Shown one piece after another: positions 8,501-15,713 of a stretch of 64,000 nucleotides of DNA. Under the pieces are notes generated by a model that saw only the letters and a program-made list of their open reading frames with translations, was not told the DNA's origin and did no database searches. The number at the start of each line of letters is the position of its first letter. Position 1 is the first letter of the stretch. Source of the DNA: Streptomyces sporangiiformans (GTDB lineage: Bacteria; Actinomycetota; Actinomycetes; Streptomycetales; Streptomycetaceae); NCBI RefSeq assembly GCF_005768555.2, contig NZ_VCHX02000166.1, positions 10,159 to 74,158 of the forward strand, read 5' to 3'. Made by a program: the position numbers and the translations under genes.

Positions 8501-9560
8501 ATACCCCGGCTGTTGGTCGGTCGGCCAGCGCTGTCAGTTGGGCGGCAAGGTGCGTCTTGCCCTGGCCTGCAGCTGCTACGACCGCGATCAAGGGGGCTTC
8601 GGCATCTGCTTGCACATCCTGCAGCCACCGTACGACGTCACGGATTTCCGACCCTAGGCCGGTCGCGGCCAGAGCAACCGGCAGGCGCTGCTTTCTCAGC
8701 TTGAGTACAAAGGCGCGGAGCTTGCGCGGGGACGTGGCCGGCGGTTGAAGATCAGCGGCCCGCTCACGAGCCTCGATCGGCCGAAGGCCACGTCCGGCAT
8801 TGGCGATCGCCCGCAACTCCCCGACAAACCGTTCAAGATCAGCGATGATCTCTTCGGTTGCCGTACGTGTGGCCTCGTCATCGATGTCCGCAAGGGCGTC
8901 CTGGAGCGCACAAGTGCGGTCGGCGATGAGGTCTGTGTGCTCAGCGAGCCAGTTGAACGACGCGGAGCGTAGAAGGGCACGGTCGATTCGGCGTTCCACA
9001 TGGTTCGACGTGTGCAACGGAGGCACCCATCGGGCCTTGATTGGTGCCACAGAGCGCTCATGAGCTCGCGCGAGCGTGTCCGGGGACAGGACCAACTCTC
9101 CGAAGAAGGTGGAGCGGAGTTCGTCGTATCCGGAAAGCTCGGCATCGAAGTTCTCGGTGGCCCACAGCTTGGTCGAGATGCCGTTGGCCGGGCCGAGGCC
9201 GTGGATCCACTCCTCATCCTTCTTGGCAGGACGTTGCGGCAGGCAGAGTACGAAGTCGGTCAGCCCGGCGACGTACTTGATCGCCTTTGCGACGGAGTCC
9301 TCGATCTGGCTGCGCTGTGCGCTGGTGAGCTCGTTGTCCTTGCCCAGGATGAACCATTTGCACGACCATCCCCACACCCGGCCGGGTTCCCCGAGCACAC
9401 CAGGGTGTTCGACGTGTAGATAGAACTCGACCCCAGGCTGATTCCGCCGCTCACGAAGGGTGCCCAGCCTGCCATAGCGGCGGGACACGATCGCCCGCGT
9501 GAGCGCCTCGAAGTTCTTGTCGGCGGCGCCAGGCAGGCGTGCCAGATCAGTCAGCTCCAC
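5550..9560 (-). CDS. Nuclease-STAND NTPase (Avs-like architecture), large defence-type protein
   Basis: About 1336 residues from a GTG at 9560, chosen because TTGAGG lies six bases upstream and overlaps the stop of the preceding gene; the open frame extends to 9641 without a better site. Residues 1-115 resemble the PD-(D/E)XK domain of Avs-type proteins: FEALTRAIVSRRYG, an acidic residue in GVEFYLH (about 45), then WGWSCKWF with S-x-K (66-68) where Q/E-x-K is usual. A STAND NTPase follows, with Walker A AAAGQGKTH (about 329) and Walker B IPLVIDGLNE (about 399). The remaining 900 residues are helical sensor-like repeats with a beta-rich end. Avs proteins recognise phage proteins, oligomerise and cut DNA; that role here is inferred. 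It is the last gene of a three-gene unit with DUF6375 and radical SAM proteins. Confidence 0.75.
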   Translation of the reverse strand: MELTDLARLPGAADKNFEALTRAIVSRRYGRLGTLRERRNQPGVEFYLHVEHPGVLGEPGRVWGWSCKWFILGKDNELTSAQRSQIEDSVAKAIKYVAGLTDFVLCLPQRPAKKDEEWIHGLGPANGISTKLWATENFDAELSGYDELRSTFFGELVLSPDTLARAHERSVAPIKARWVPPLHTSNHVERRIDRALLRSASFNWLAEHTDLIADRTCALQDALADIDDEATRTATEEIIADLERFVGELRAIANAGRGLRPIEARERAADLQPPATSPRKLRAFVLKLRKQRLPVALAATGLGSEIRDVVRWLQDVQADAEAPLIAVVAAAGQGKTHLAAQLTALADRPTAGVFIQGGRLRAGGSLDDLARRIPGLKIDRFEDLLEALNSAGARAGARIPLVIDGLNEAERPSEWRVLLDELAPALGDYPNVLVIVTLREALAAYAVPDVAVATELEWYQAEVNEIVRTYFDHYLINAAGAWLPTGMFENPLFVRMYCEAANHDRREPVGAEALPTSLVGVFELYRQGVVQRLGQDPARATVPADQIKRRLSALAWEMWTRGVRRLPSDDAKAILDAGETNWDESLFRRLEEEGVLLREEADGRDDTETAFLFDRLGGYLIADALLARLTHAELEDRLAHATLWESLVGADGHPLGEDVVISLVGLVPRRFSAHHLWRFAPEGHRSWVLAQELNSESEFLDDRTVDELVTLIGTGNWNAPRPRGYGGLHPFDRLWEVRASSAHKLNAGFLDRILRSLTLVKRDRKWTEWIRHHADDLLLKNLKRVIERWSGSMHRAETDDLHALAVAWLLTSTNRDVRDLATKALQRYGRPEPQRLFDLAARMVDVDDPYVVERVIGAAFGAASAHQMPDPGGSFEHALTEWLGELRDRFLDSGTMPTSHELLRSYVRATYELAGTLHPGAVPGGVDPLALTFGVVPPAPVMADDDPNAEECDKTFGLDFENYVIGSAIEGRSNYDFAHADFRRARGEVMARVWELGWRTAMLGDVDRNIVEASERRSSSRRTRVERYGKKYGWIAYYELIGRLADAGRLPEWWGAGGRNVAPDVDPTFPDEPPVVPLPLPEWAPASPTNDEEWLRTGAVHVPAGLRSPASLHEVAEEWLLVEGFLEHRRDGRKVFGFFRTLLLEPTDTASALKLAQGLDYPGNHFFPEIPTIRGVFAGETPWSPRFDIRYDDDPDSRPSLRRDWQEEGIGVGQVAVELATGEGESPTTLDRSYDVPSYEFAARFRLRQLPGTLDLVDVDGVRASAVFRTEDPWRGQLLFLRRDLVVDFAGDRRIVQVAWGEREVTIEWSAPPPWVRVAREKYEHVWRDIKVLNEP

Positions 9561-9567
9561 CGCTACC

Positions 9568-9981
9568 TCAACTGTCCGTGTCCGACCGCGGCGTCCCGTC
9601 CTCGTTCCAGTGGTGCCGAGAGAACACCTCGACCCGCGCACCGAGGTTGACGAGCACCTTCACAAACCCCTGAACCTCGGACTCCTCGGTCCAGACCCGT
9701 ACCGTTGATCCGGTGCGCTGGACCGAATGATCGAGGGCATAGATGTCGACGTCGGACCGCCCCATGTCGTAGAGCCTCAACTTACCCAGCTCGTCGGCGA
9801 GCGCTCGGGGCATGCGCTCATCTGCGCGTAGCCAGTCGTTGTCGGACCACTCCGCCTCGGCCAAGGTCTTGAGGGCCTCCATCCGCTCCATCGCCGCCTC
9901 GGCTCCGGAGACTGTCTCGAACGTGCCGATCAGGACCAGATCCATTGAGTGCTCCGAGCCGTAGCTGTGCCAGATCCTCAT
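9568..9981 (-). CDS. DUF6375-like small protein
   Basis: This 137-residue protein begins MRIWHSYGSEHSMDLVLIG and has no signal or membrane segment. The opening, with a predicted alternation of strands and helices, matches my recollection of the DUF6375 family, for which no function is established. The gene starts inside the stop codon of the radical SAM gene (ATGA overlap at 9978-9981) and ends 7 bases before the GTG of the nuclease-STAND gene, whose ribosome-binding site overlaps this stop. All three are therefore translationally coupled. A likely role is partner or substrate of the radical SAM enzyme, or sensor for the NTPase; both are inference. Confidence 0.7.
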   Translation of the reverse strand: MRIWHSYGSEHSMDLVLIGTFETVSGAEAAMERMEALKTLAEAEWSDNDWLRADERMPRALADELGKLRLYDMGRSDVDIYALDHSVQRTGSTVRVWTEESEVQGFVKVLVNLGARVEVFSRHHWNEDGTPRSDTDS

Positions 9982-10886
9982 GCTGCCTCCCGCAGAGCTT
10001 GCACCGCATCCAGGATGGAGTCCTCGATCGGCGTTCCTGCCGATGCGTATGCGTGGGGCCGTAGAACACCGGTCGCATCGACGTGCATGTGTGCGTCCAG
10101 AGGGTGTTCACCAGGAATGACCTCGACCGCCGGTACCAAGGATTCGAGCCCGGAGCGTGAGATCGCAAGCCGCACCTGGGGCCTGGCGGTTCGCATCCAG
10201 TGCACGAGGCGCTCCGCATCGGCGTCGGAGATACCGGGCGTAGCGGCGGTCGGCTGCTCCGGCAGAAGCAGCAGTTCAGACGCTCCGACGTCAGCTGCGA
10301 ACGCTGAGAGGTCATCGAGCTCGCCGATCGTGTCGGCGTTCACGACCGCGTTGATGCCGATCGGCGCAACTGAACGGAGGAGGCCCGCGGCGGAGATCAC
10401 TGCCGCAAACGGCCGCCTCCGAAGCCGCTCGTATGTAGGTCCGACCCCGTCGACGGATAGGCGTGCGAAGTGCACGGAGCCTCGCAAGGCGTCGGTAACT
10501 GCCGGGGTGAGGCGATGTCCGTGCGTCGTGAATGTCACGGCCATCGAGGTGGACTCCGCGACCCGAGCACAGAGTTCGACGAATTGACGGTGCGCGGTCG
10601 GCTCTCCGCCTCCAAACCCGACTCCGAGGCATCCAGCGGCGTCGAGTTCGGCCGCCCAGGCAACCACACGGTCCACGTCGAGCGAGCTGGCGTGCTTAGG
10701 CGCGTAGCAGTAGGCACAACGGAGTTCGCAAGCGTTCGTCAAAGCAACAGACAGGTAGCGGGGAGCACGGGAGACCCGCTCCGCTGGCACCTTCACCTCG
10801 TCGAGCAGGACGTTGACCCCGGAAAGCCGATCGAAGAGGTGCACGCCGGCTTTGGACATACGAACCTTGTACCTCACCAGCAGCAT
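9978..10886 (-). CDS. Radical SAM protein of a three-gene nuclease-STAND locus
   Basis: A 302-residue radical S-adenosylmethionine protein. The [4Fe-4S] cluster motif CxxxCxxC is present as CELRCAYC (Cys 53, 57, 60), followed by the GFGGGEPTAH segment that contacts SAM. The rest is the usual partial TIM barrel, ending around residue 290 with no extra SPASM-type cysteine cluster. It differs from prokaryotic viperins, whose cluster motif and pocket residues are not seen. An internal ATG at 10859 with AAGG upstream is an alternative start. It opens the unit radical SAM / DUF6375 / nuclease-STAND with 4-base overlap and close coupling, implying a stoichiometric system. The substrate is unknown: modification of the small protein, a nucleotide or a tRNA are all possible. 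Confidence 0.85.
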   Translation of the reverse strand: MLLVRYKVRMSKAGVHLFDRLSGVNVLLDEVKVPAERVSRAPRYLSVALTNACELRCAYCYAPKHASSLDVDRVVAWAAELDAAGCLGVGFGGGEPTAHRQFVELCARVAESTSMAVTFTTHGHRLTPAVTDALRGSVHFARLSVDGVGPTYERLRRRPFAAVISAAGLLRSVAPIGINAVVNADTIGELDDLSAFAADVGASELLLLPEQPTAATPGISDADAERLVHWMRTARPQVRLAISRSGLESLVPAVEVIPGEHPLDAHMHVDATGVLRPHAYASAGTPIEDSILDAVQALREAA

Positions 10887-11016
10887 GATGCCAGTGCCTT
10901 AGAGCTACTAACACGCTCTTGTTGAACTGTCGTGGTCGGACGTGACCAGGCATGCTTACGCCCGTCGGACGGAGTCCCCGAAGCGCGCCGGACGAGGACG
11001 CCGAGTGGGGATGAGG

Positions 11017-12456
11017 TCAGGCGCCGTTCGCGGCCGCGTGTGCCCGCTCCGCGACTTCGCGCAGCACCTTCGCCAACTGTGCCCGAGTCCGCCCGCGCGT
11101 CTTGACCGCGTGACAGTTCGGGCAGAGTGCGACCATCACACGCGGGTGGTCCCGGCCGCCGTCGGCTATCTCGTCCACGTGATCGACCTCCAGCAGTGCC
11201 CGGTTGTTGTCTGTGACATCGTCTGGCTGGCCGGCGCACCCGGGGTTCTCACACCGGCCTTCGCACCGCTCCAACACCGCCCTGCGGGCCTCCGGGATTC
11301 GGACTGGCCGAGCTGATCCGGCCGTCCGCTTCCCCCGCGCTGCCACCTCCTTCTGCTCGACCACAGCGACCAGCCGTCGGTACTCTGCTGACCCGTGCGG
11401 CTCCGGAGCCGGGCCGGCCTCTACCCAAGCGGGAACCGTATTCTCGGTCTCCTGCGGCCGGGCCATCCCATCGCATCGCTGGTGCCGGAGCCAGCCGCGC
11501 GGGAGGCCGCCCTTGTTGCACACCGGGCACACGCCCTTGTGGACCCCGCCAGTTCGGCCGGTCCCGCCCGTGGCCCGCGCGGGAGTCGACCGGATTGGCG
11601 TGACAGTCAGGTCCGGCCCCTTGCCCGTGGGGGCTGCACCCGCTTCCAGGGCCGTCCGGGTGTTGAGTATCTCCCGGTAGCGTGCGTTTTCCTCCTGCCA
11701 CCTACGGGCGGCCTTGCTCTCACGCTTCTGCCCATGAGTGAGGCGCTCCACGTCCCACTCGCGCTTGCGCTGCCTCTGCTCGCGCCATGCCTCCTCCTCC
11801 AGCCTGCTCTGGTAGAGCCGCGCGAGCTCACGTTGGAAGTCGTCGCCATCGACGCGGTGGAGTATCTGTGTCCGGCGATACTTCATCCCGCGTGCCGGGG
11901 CGCCCAGTTCGGCGATCAAGTGTCGGCTCCAGCCGAGAGCCTCCAGGTCGGCTGCGGTACACGACCGTTGCCTGCCTCTCGGGAGAAACACAAGAGCGTT
12001 GGTCGGCAGTCGGGCCAGATCCGCTTCATCCTGCTTCGCCAGTTTCCGGGCTCGGATCACGCCTGCCAGGCGCTTCGTGCTGTAAGTCAATGTCCGCCAC
12101 GGGTCGTCCGGCCTCGGAGCGGGCACGGTCGCGGTCTTCTTCGGCTTCGACTTTCTGCGCCCGTCGCCCTTGCTGGGCTCCGGCGGAAGCGGGTTGGCGA
12201 GGACGCTCTCCCATCCCTTGGCAGCGCGCTCCGCCGGGGTCATCGTGGCGCTGGCGGAGACCGACCGGTTGAGCAGGCCGCGTTCGCGGTACAGCTCGGC
12301 AAGCCGGGACTGGGCACGGCCGAGAGCGAACTTTGCGTCGTCGGCGGCCTGGCTGTCCCCCTTATCCAGGCTGATCCGCTCCTGGGTCCGCAGTCTGGCG
12401 ATGGCCAGGGTGAGTTCGTTCGTATCCGAATAGCCCGCGAAGTCCTGGTAGGTCAC
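11017..12456 (-). CDS. HNH endonuclease domain protein
   Basis: This 479-residue, strongly basic and charged protein has a C-terminal HNH domain at about residues 390-465. Metal-binding cysteines occur in CEGRCENPGC, the catalytic-type motif in LLEVDHVDEIADGG, and the closing pair in LCPNCHAVKTRGR. A second zinc-knuckle-like segment, KGVCPVCNKGGLPRG, lies mid-protein near residue 305. The N-terminal 300 residues are long charged helices (probably coiled coil) without a recognised domain. Standalone HNH proteins of this form act as nicking or restriction enzymes, often as island cargo. It is transcribed in the same direction as the radical SAM unit and 130 bases upstream of it, but nothing shows they are one operon. 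Confidence 0.8.
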   Translation of the reverse strand: MTYQDFAGYSDTNELTLAIARLRTQERISLDKGDSQAADDAKFALGRAQSRLAELYRERGLLNRSVSASATMTPAERAAKGWESVLANPLPPEPSKGDGRRKSKPKKTATVPAPRPDDPWRTLTYSTKRLAGVIRARKLAKQDEADLARLPTNALVFLPRGRQRSCTAADLEALGWSRHLIAELGAPARGMKYRRTQILHRVDGDDFQRELARLYQSRLEEEAWREQRQRKREWDVERLTHGQKRESKAARRWQEENARYREILNTRTALEAGAAPTGKGPDLTVTPIRSTPARATGGTGRTGGVHKGVCPVCNKGGLPRGWLRHQRCDGMARPQETENTVPAWVEAGPAPEPHGSAEYRRLVAVVEQKEVAARGKRTAGSARPVRIPEARRAVLERCEGRCENPGCAGQPDDVTDNNRALLEVDHVDEIADGGRDHPRVMVALCPNCHAVKTRGRTRAQLAKVLREVAERAHAAANGA

Positions 12457-13307
12457 CGGCCCCCCTTTCCCCCTTGCCTCTCAGCTCATCGTCGCTGAAC
12501 AAGACGTCGGCCGTCGCTCCGCGCGCGGCAGGCCGAGTCCTGATGGGCTACTCCCGACGGGGCAGTTGGCCGTCGTCAAGCTGAGTCGTCAACGCTGACA
12601 TGGTTCGGCCGACCTTGGAATTATCCGCCTGGATGGCCCTGTATATGCGCCCTGAGTGGCCATCAGCCACGGCTTTCACACTGGCCAGAACAGGCAGGAT
12701 CGCCCTGGCCGCCGAACCCCTCGCCGTGCTGTTCGCCACCAGCCTCACCGCCACGCATCGCACGCTCCTGAAGACCAGGAGTTACTCAAGGCACACGACA
12801 TCGTCACCCCGACTGTGGCCGCCCCACCGGCCGCCCCCCTCCGGCCTCCAGTCCGGGTCCACGCCCAAACCAGCACACCCAGCCACAAGATCAGTACGAC
12901 ACTCCACGGGCGAATTGCTCACACCGCACGAACGGCGCAATCGTCGTCCCAGGGACGCCCACCAGCGCACATCTGCAAGATCGTGTTACGAGCTCTTAGC
13001 GCGTCCCGCAGACTCTGGAGGACCGGACGCCCTTTGATCTCGCTCTGTCAGAGGTTTTCCTAGAACTCTTCTGCTTACCGGTCAGCGGGCTTATCTGGTC
13101 GAACAGGGTTCCTGATCGGATGATCGCGGCCGGGAATGCATGGCCTCTTGGTAATTCGGGGGTGCAATCCCTTCCGAGCAGTTTCCAGTAGGCCCTGTTG
13201 CCGCACACTTTCGCGCTCACGTCCGTGGAGTCCAACTCGCTGTCACGGACGTGTGACTGCCTCGCGCACCGGTTCGGGAACGTGGCGGACTGGCCGAACT
13301 GTATCCC
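12457..13307. other. Long stretch without a supportable gene
   Basis: Short open frames occur on both strands (for example 12600-13037 forward and 12996-13235 reverse). None has a ribosome-binding site with a recognisable protein, and their compositions (runs of Arg, Pro, Ser, Thr) look like off-frame GC-rich reading. The region lies between the HNH gene and an IS5 relic and is probably decayed insertion-sequence DNA. Confidence 0.5.
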
Positions 13308-13815
13308 GTGCTACGGCTCGGACATGACGAGGCAGAGCGGCAGGTGGTGCGGGAATCGCTGCGTGTTCCAGCATGGCTGGAAGGGCGGGGCAGCCGGCCG
13401 GAGGGCTACTGCCACCGGCAGATGGTCGATGCTGTGCGCTACGTGGCCTACAGCGGCTTAAAGTTGAACCTGCCGGTGGACTTCCCGCCGTTCACGCGGG
13501 TGCACGTGTGCGCCCGCCGCTGGCAGGTCCAGGGCCTGCTTACCGAACTCCACGACCGGCTGCGCGACCGTGCGCCAGAAGGAGGGCCGTTCGCCGGACC
13601 GGACGGCCGCGATCGTGGACTCGCAGTCCGTGCGGGCGGCGGCGAACATCCCCCGTCCGACGTCCGGGTGGGACGGCGCGGGAAGAATGTGGGCGGACGA
13701 CGCAAGCGGCACCTTGTGGTGGATTGCCTCGTACTGGTCCTGGCCGTCGTGGTGACCGCGGCAAGCGTGCAGGACCGCGACGCCCGCCGTCCCCCCGCTC
13801 GATTGGCTGCGCAGC
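13308..13815 (+). pseudogene. IS5-group transposase remnant, frameshifted
   Basis: Consecutive pieces of an IS5-type transposase occur in different forward frames. The first, from about 13360, includes LNLPVDFPPFTRVHVCARRW, the usual DFPPYxTVY...RRW segment. A second frame from about 13570 reads RSPDRTAAIVDSQSVRAAAN, the DSQSV block with the first catalytic aspartate. A third frame near 13670 gives GKNVGGRRKRHLVVD and TAASVQDRDA, the second catalytic region. At least one frameshift is needed and the C-terminus is missing, so the gene is dead. It abuts the 3' end of the recombinase gene. Confidence 0.8.
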
Positions 13816-13821
13816 GTGGTG

Positions 13822-15135
13822 TCAGGACACGTCCGAAGCCCGAGCCGCAGAGGTTGCCCCATTCCGCAGTGCGCCCGCCGGTGTGTCGATGTGTGAGAAC
13901 GCGGTTCCGAACACGGTGACCATGACCTCCTCCACGGCGAGGGGCGGGTGGGCGTAGGTATCCCAGGTCTCGGAGAATTTGGCGTGCCGGGAGAGTGCTT
14001 GCACGGTTTTCGGGTCGTGCTTGCCGGAGCCGCCGAGCGTGGTGGTGTAGAAGTGCTTGAGGTCGTGGAAGCGGGTTCTGTCCGGAAGCCCGGCTTGCTT
14101 CACCGCCCTTCGCCACTTCTGATGGAAGTCGCTTATCAGTACGGGCCGGCCATAACGGTTCGTGACGATCAGGCCCTCGTCCGGCGGCTCGACGTAGCCG
14201 CGTGCCCGGCGGCGGCGCTCGGCGCCTGGTGAGACGGGCTCCGGCTCAGAGAACCGTGACACGTGGTGTAGCAGCCGCTCGATCAAGAAGTGATCCACTG
14301 GCAAGGTGGCGTAGCTGGCCTTGGTCTTGAGGCGTACGGCCTTACCGCGCTGCCGTTGTTCTTCGATGTGCAGCAGGTCGTGTTTCCAGGCCACCTGGCT
14401 TCGCTTCAGTCCGAAGGCCTCGCCCTGGCGCAGTCCGGCGCAGGCTCCGAGCCAGATTAGGGCCTCGTAGCGCGGCGCGACCGTCCGCATTGCCGCTGCG
14501 ACCGCGGCGACCTGCCCAGGAGACAGTGCGACTTTGACGCGGGGGGTGACGTCCGGGAGTTCGATCCGCGCCACGATGTTGGGAGTGAGCGGGACGTCCT
14601 CGTCCAGCATGTAATGCACGAGGATGCGCCAGGTCTTGAAGATCTGGACGACGGTGCAGGCCGAGTCGATGCCTTGCTTGTCGAGGAGGTAGTCGACGAA
14701 GGCCATGGAATCGGGGCGGCGCAGGCTGCTTGCGGTGCGGTGGCCGGCGAACGGCAGGATGTGGTTGCGGAGATGGCTTTCGTAGGTGTCGCAGGTATTA
14801 GTGTTCTTCTTCCGCTTGCGTCTCCTTTCCATCATCTCGGTTGCGAAGTATTCAACCGGAATGCTGCCCGGATTGTTGTCTCGCGACGTCTGCCTTTCGG
14901 CCTCCGTGAGCACCTTGTCGAGGCAGTCGCGGGCTTCCTGCCACGTGGCAAAGGCCGGCCGTTTCTCTTTTCCTGAGCAGTCGGTGTACCGGGCCTGCCA
15001 GCGATGGCCTCGGCCGTGATCCGCAGACGGGTACAGAGGCTGATGTGGCGTGCCGCAATGGCACGGTGCGTCACCGCGCTCTGGTTTTGGATACCTCTTG
15101 TGCCAGCGGTCGAACGGCTCGATTGGCTTGCTCAT
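13822..15135 (-). CDS. int: Tyrosine recombinase / phage-type integrase
   Basis: This 437-residue site-specific recombinase has an N-terminal arm-binding region with a CHCG...H pair, a SAM-like core-binding domain (about residues 90-195) and a C-terminal catalytic domain. Catalytic residues visible are Arg 236 in GACAGLRQGEAF, His 357 in the box FHDLKHFYTTTL, His 384 and the nucleophile Tyr 394 in WDTYAHPP. The second catalytic arginine, normally in HxLRH, is lysine here (HDLKH); activity may be altered, though such substitutions occur in some actinomycete integrases. It is the only integrase in the island, yet lies about 10.5 kb from attL. It is divergent from the XRE gene at 15312. Confidence 0.92.
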   Translation of the reverse strand: MSKPIEPFDRWHKRYPKPERGDAPCHCGTPHQPLYPSADHGRGHRWQARYTDCSGKEKRPAFATWQEARDCLDKVLTEAERQTSRDNNPGSIPVEYFATEMMERRRKRKKNTNTCDTYESHLRNHILPFAGHRTASSLRRPDSMAFVDYLLDKQGIDSACTVVQIFKTWRILVHYMLDEDVPLTPNIVARIELPDVTPRVKVALSPGQVAAVAAAMRTVAPRYEALIWLGACAGLRQGEAFGLKRSQVAWKHDLLHIEEQRQRGKAVRLKTKASYATLPVDHFLIERLLHHVSRFSEPEPVSPGAERRRRARGYVEPPDEGLIVTNRYGRPVLISDFHQKWRRAVKQAGLPDRTRFHDLKHFYTTTLGGSGKHDPKTVQALSRHAKFSETWDTYAHPPLAVEEVMVTVFGTAFSHIDTPAGALRNGATSAARASDVS

Positions 15136-15311
15136 GTGCCCTGCCCACGAAACTGAGCTGCGTGCTGGACCGTCGCCGGCCGTTTCGCACTGGATTGGCG
15201 ACGTGCGCGACGGCCTTTCGGCTGCCCGCCGAGGCGATGCCGTCCGCTACAACCAGTAGTTATGCACAGCTGTTCATGGTGCACGCAAACGTGTGACGGT
15301 CGAGTCGCCGT

Positions 15312-15578
15312 GTGCCAGCACGTGAACCGTCACCGGACCCGCGACTCCTGTCCCTGGGTATGCAAATCCGTCGCCTCAGAGAGGACCGGGGATACAGCTT
15401 GGAAGAACTCGCAGAGCGCAGCGGGCTGAGCTTCCGCGGCCTCATCTATATCGAGCACGGACAGCGCAGCCCCAGCGTTCTTACGCTCTTGGACATCGCT
15501 TCAGGGCTCGATGTGGAACCAGGCGAACTCGTCAACCACGTCGCCCAGGAAGGCTCTGGCGAATCTGCTCCCCAGTAG
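15312..15578 (+). CDS. XRE-family helix-turn-helix regulator
   Basis: This 88-residue protein is essentially one Cro/C1-type HTH: LGMQIRRLREDRGYSLEELA, then ERSGLSFRGLIYIEHGQRSP and LTLLDIASGLDVEPGEL. Length and motifs are those of small phage or island repressors. It is divergently placed 176 bases from the integrase gene, the usual position for a regulator of integration or excision, so control of the integrase promoter is the simplest inference. The 15579-15713 gap after it holds no gene. Confidence 0.85.
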   Translation: MPAREPSPDPRLLSLGMQIRRLREDRGYSLEELAERSGLSFRGLIYIEHGQRSPSVLTLLDIASGLDVEPGELVNHVAQEGSGESAPQ

Positions 15579-15713
15579 TTCGAGATGACAATCCGAGAAG
15601 ACTGACTTCCTCAGGGTGTGACGATTTCGGAGGCGCTGTCGGTGCGGTCCGCCCTGAGGGCAGTGCAAGCGTGCTCGCGAGAACCGCCGTGTGGTTTGCC
15701 CGCCAGGCATCAG

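Noticed and set aside
9978..10886. Prokaryotic viperin
   Set aside because: Radical SAM cluster motif CELRCAYC and the downstream sequence lack viperin pocket signatures, and no nucleotide kinase is adjacent.
12548..13063. Small genes on either strand between HNH gene and IS5 relic
   Set aside because: No ribosome-binding site plus family support; amino-acid composition typical of off-frame reading.
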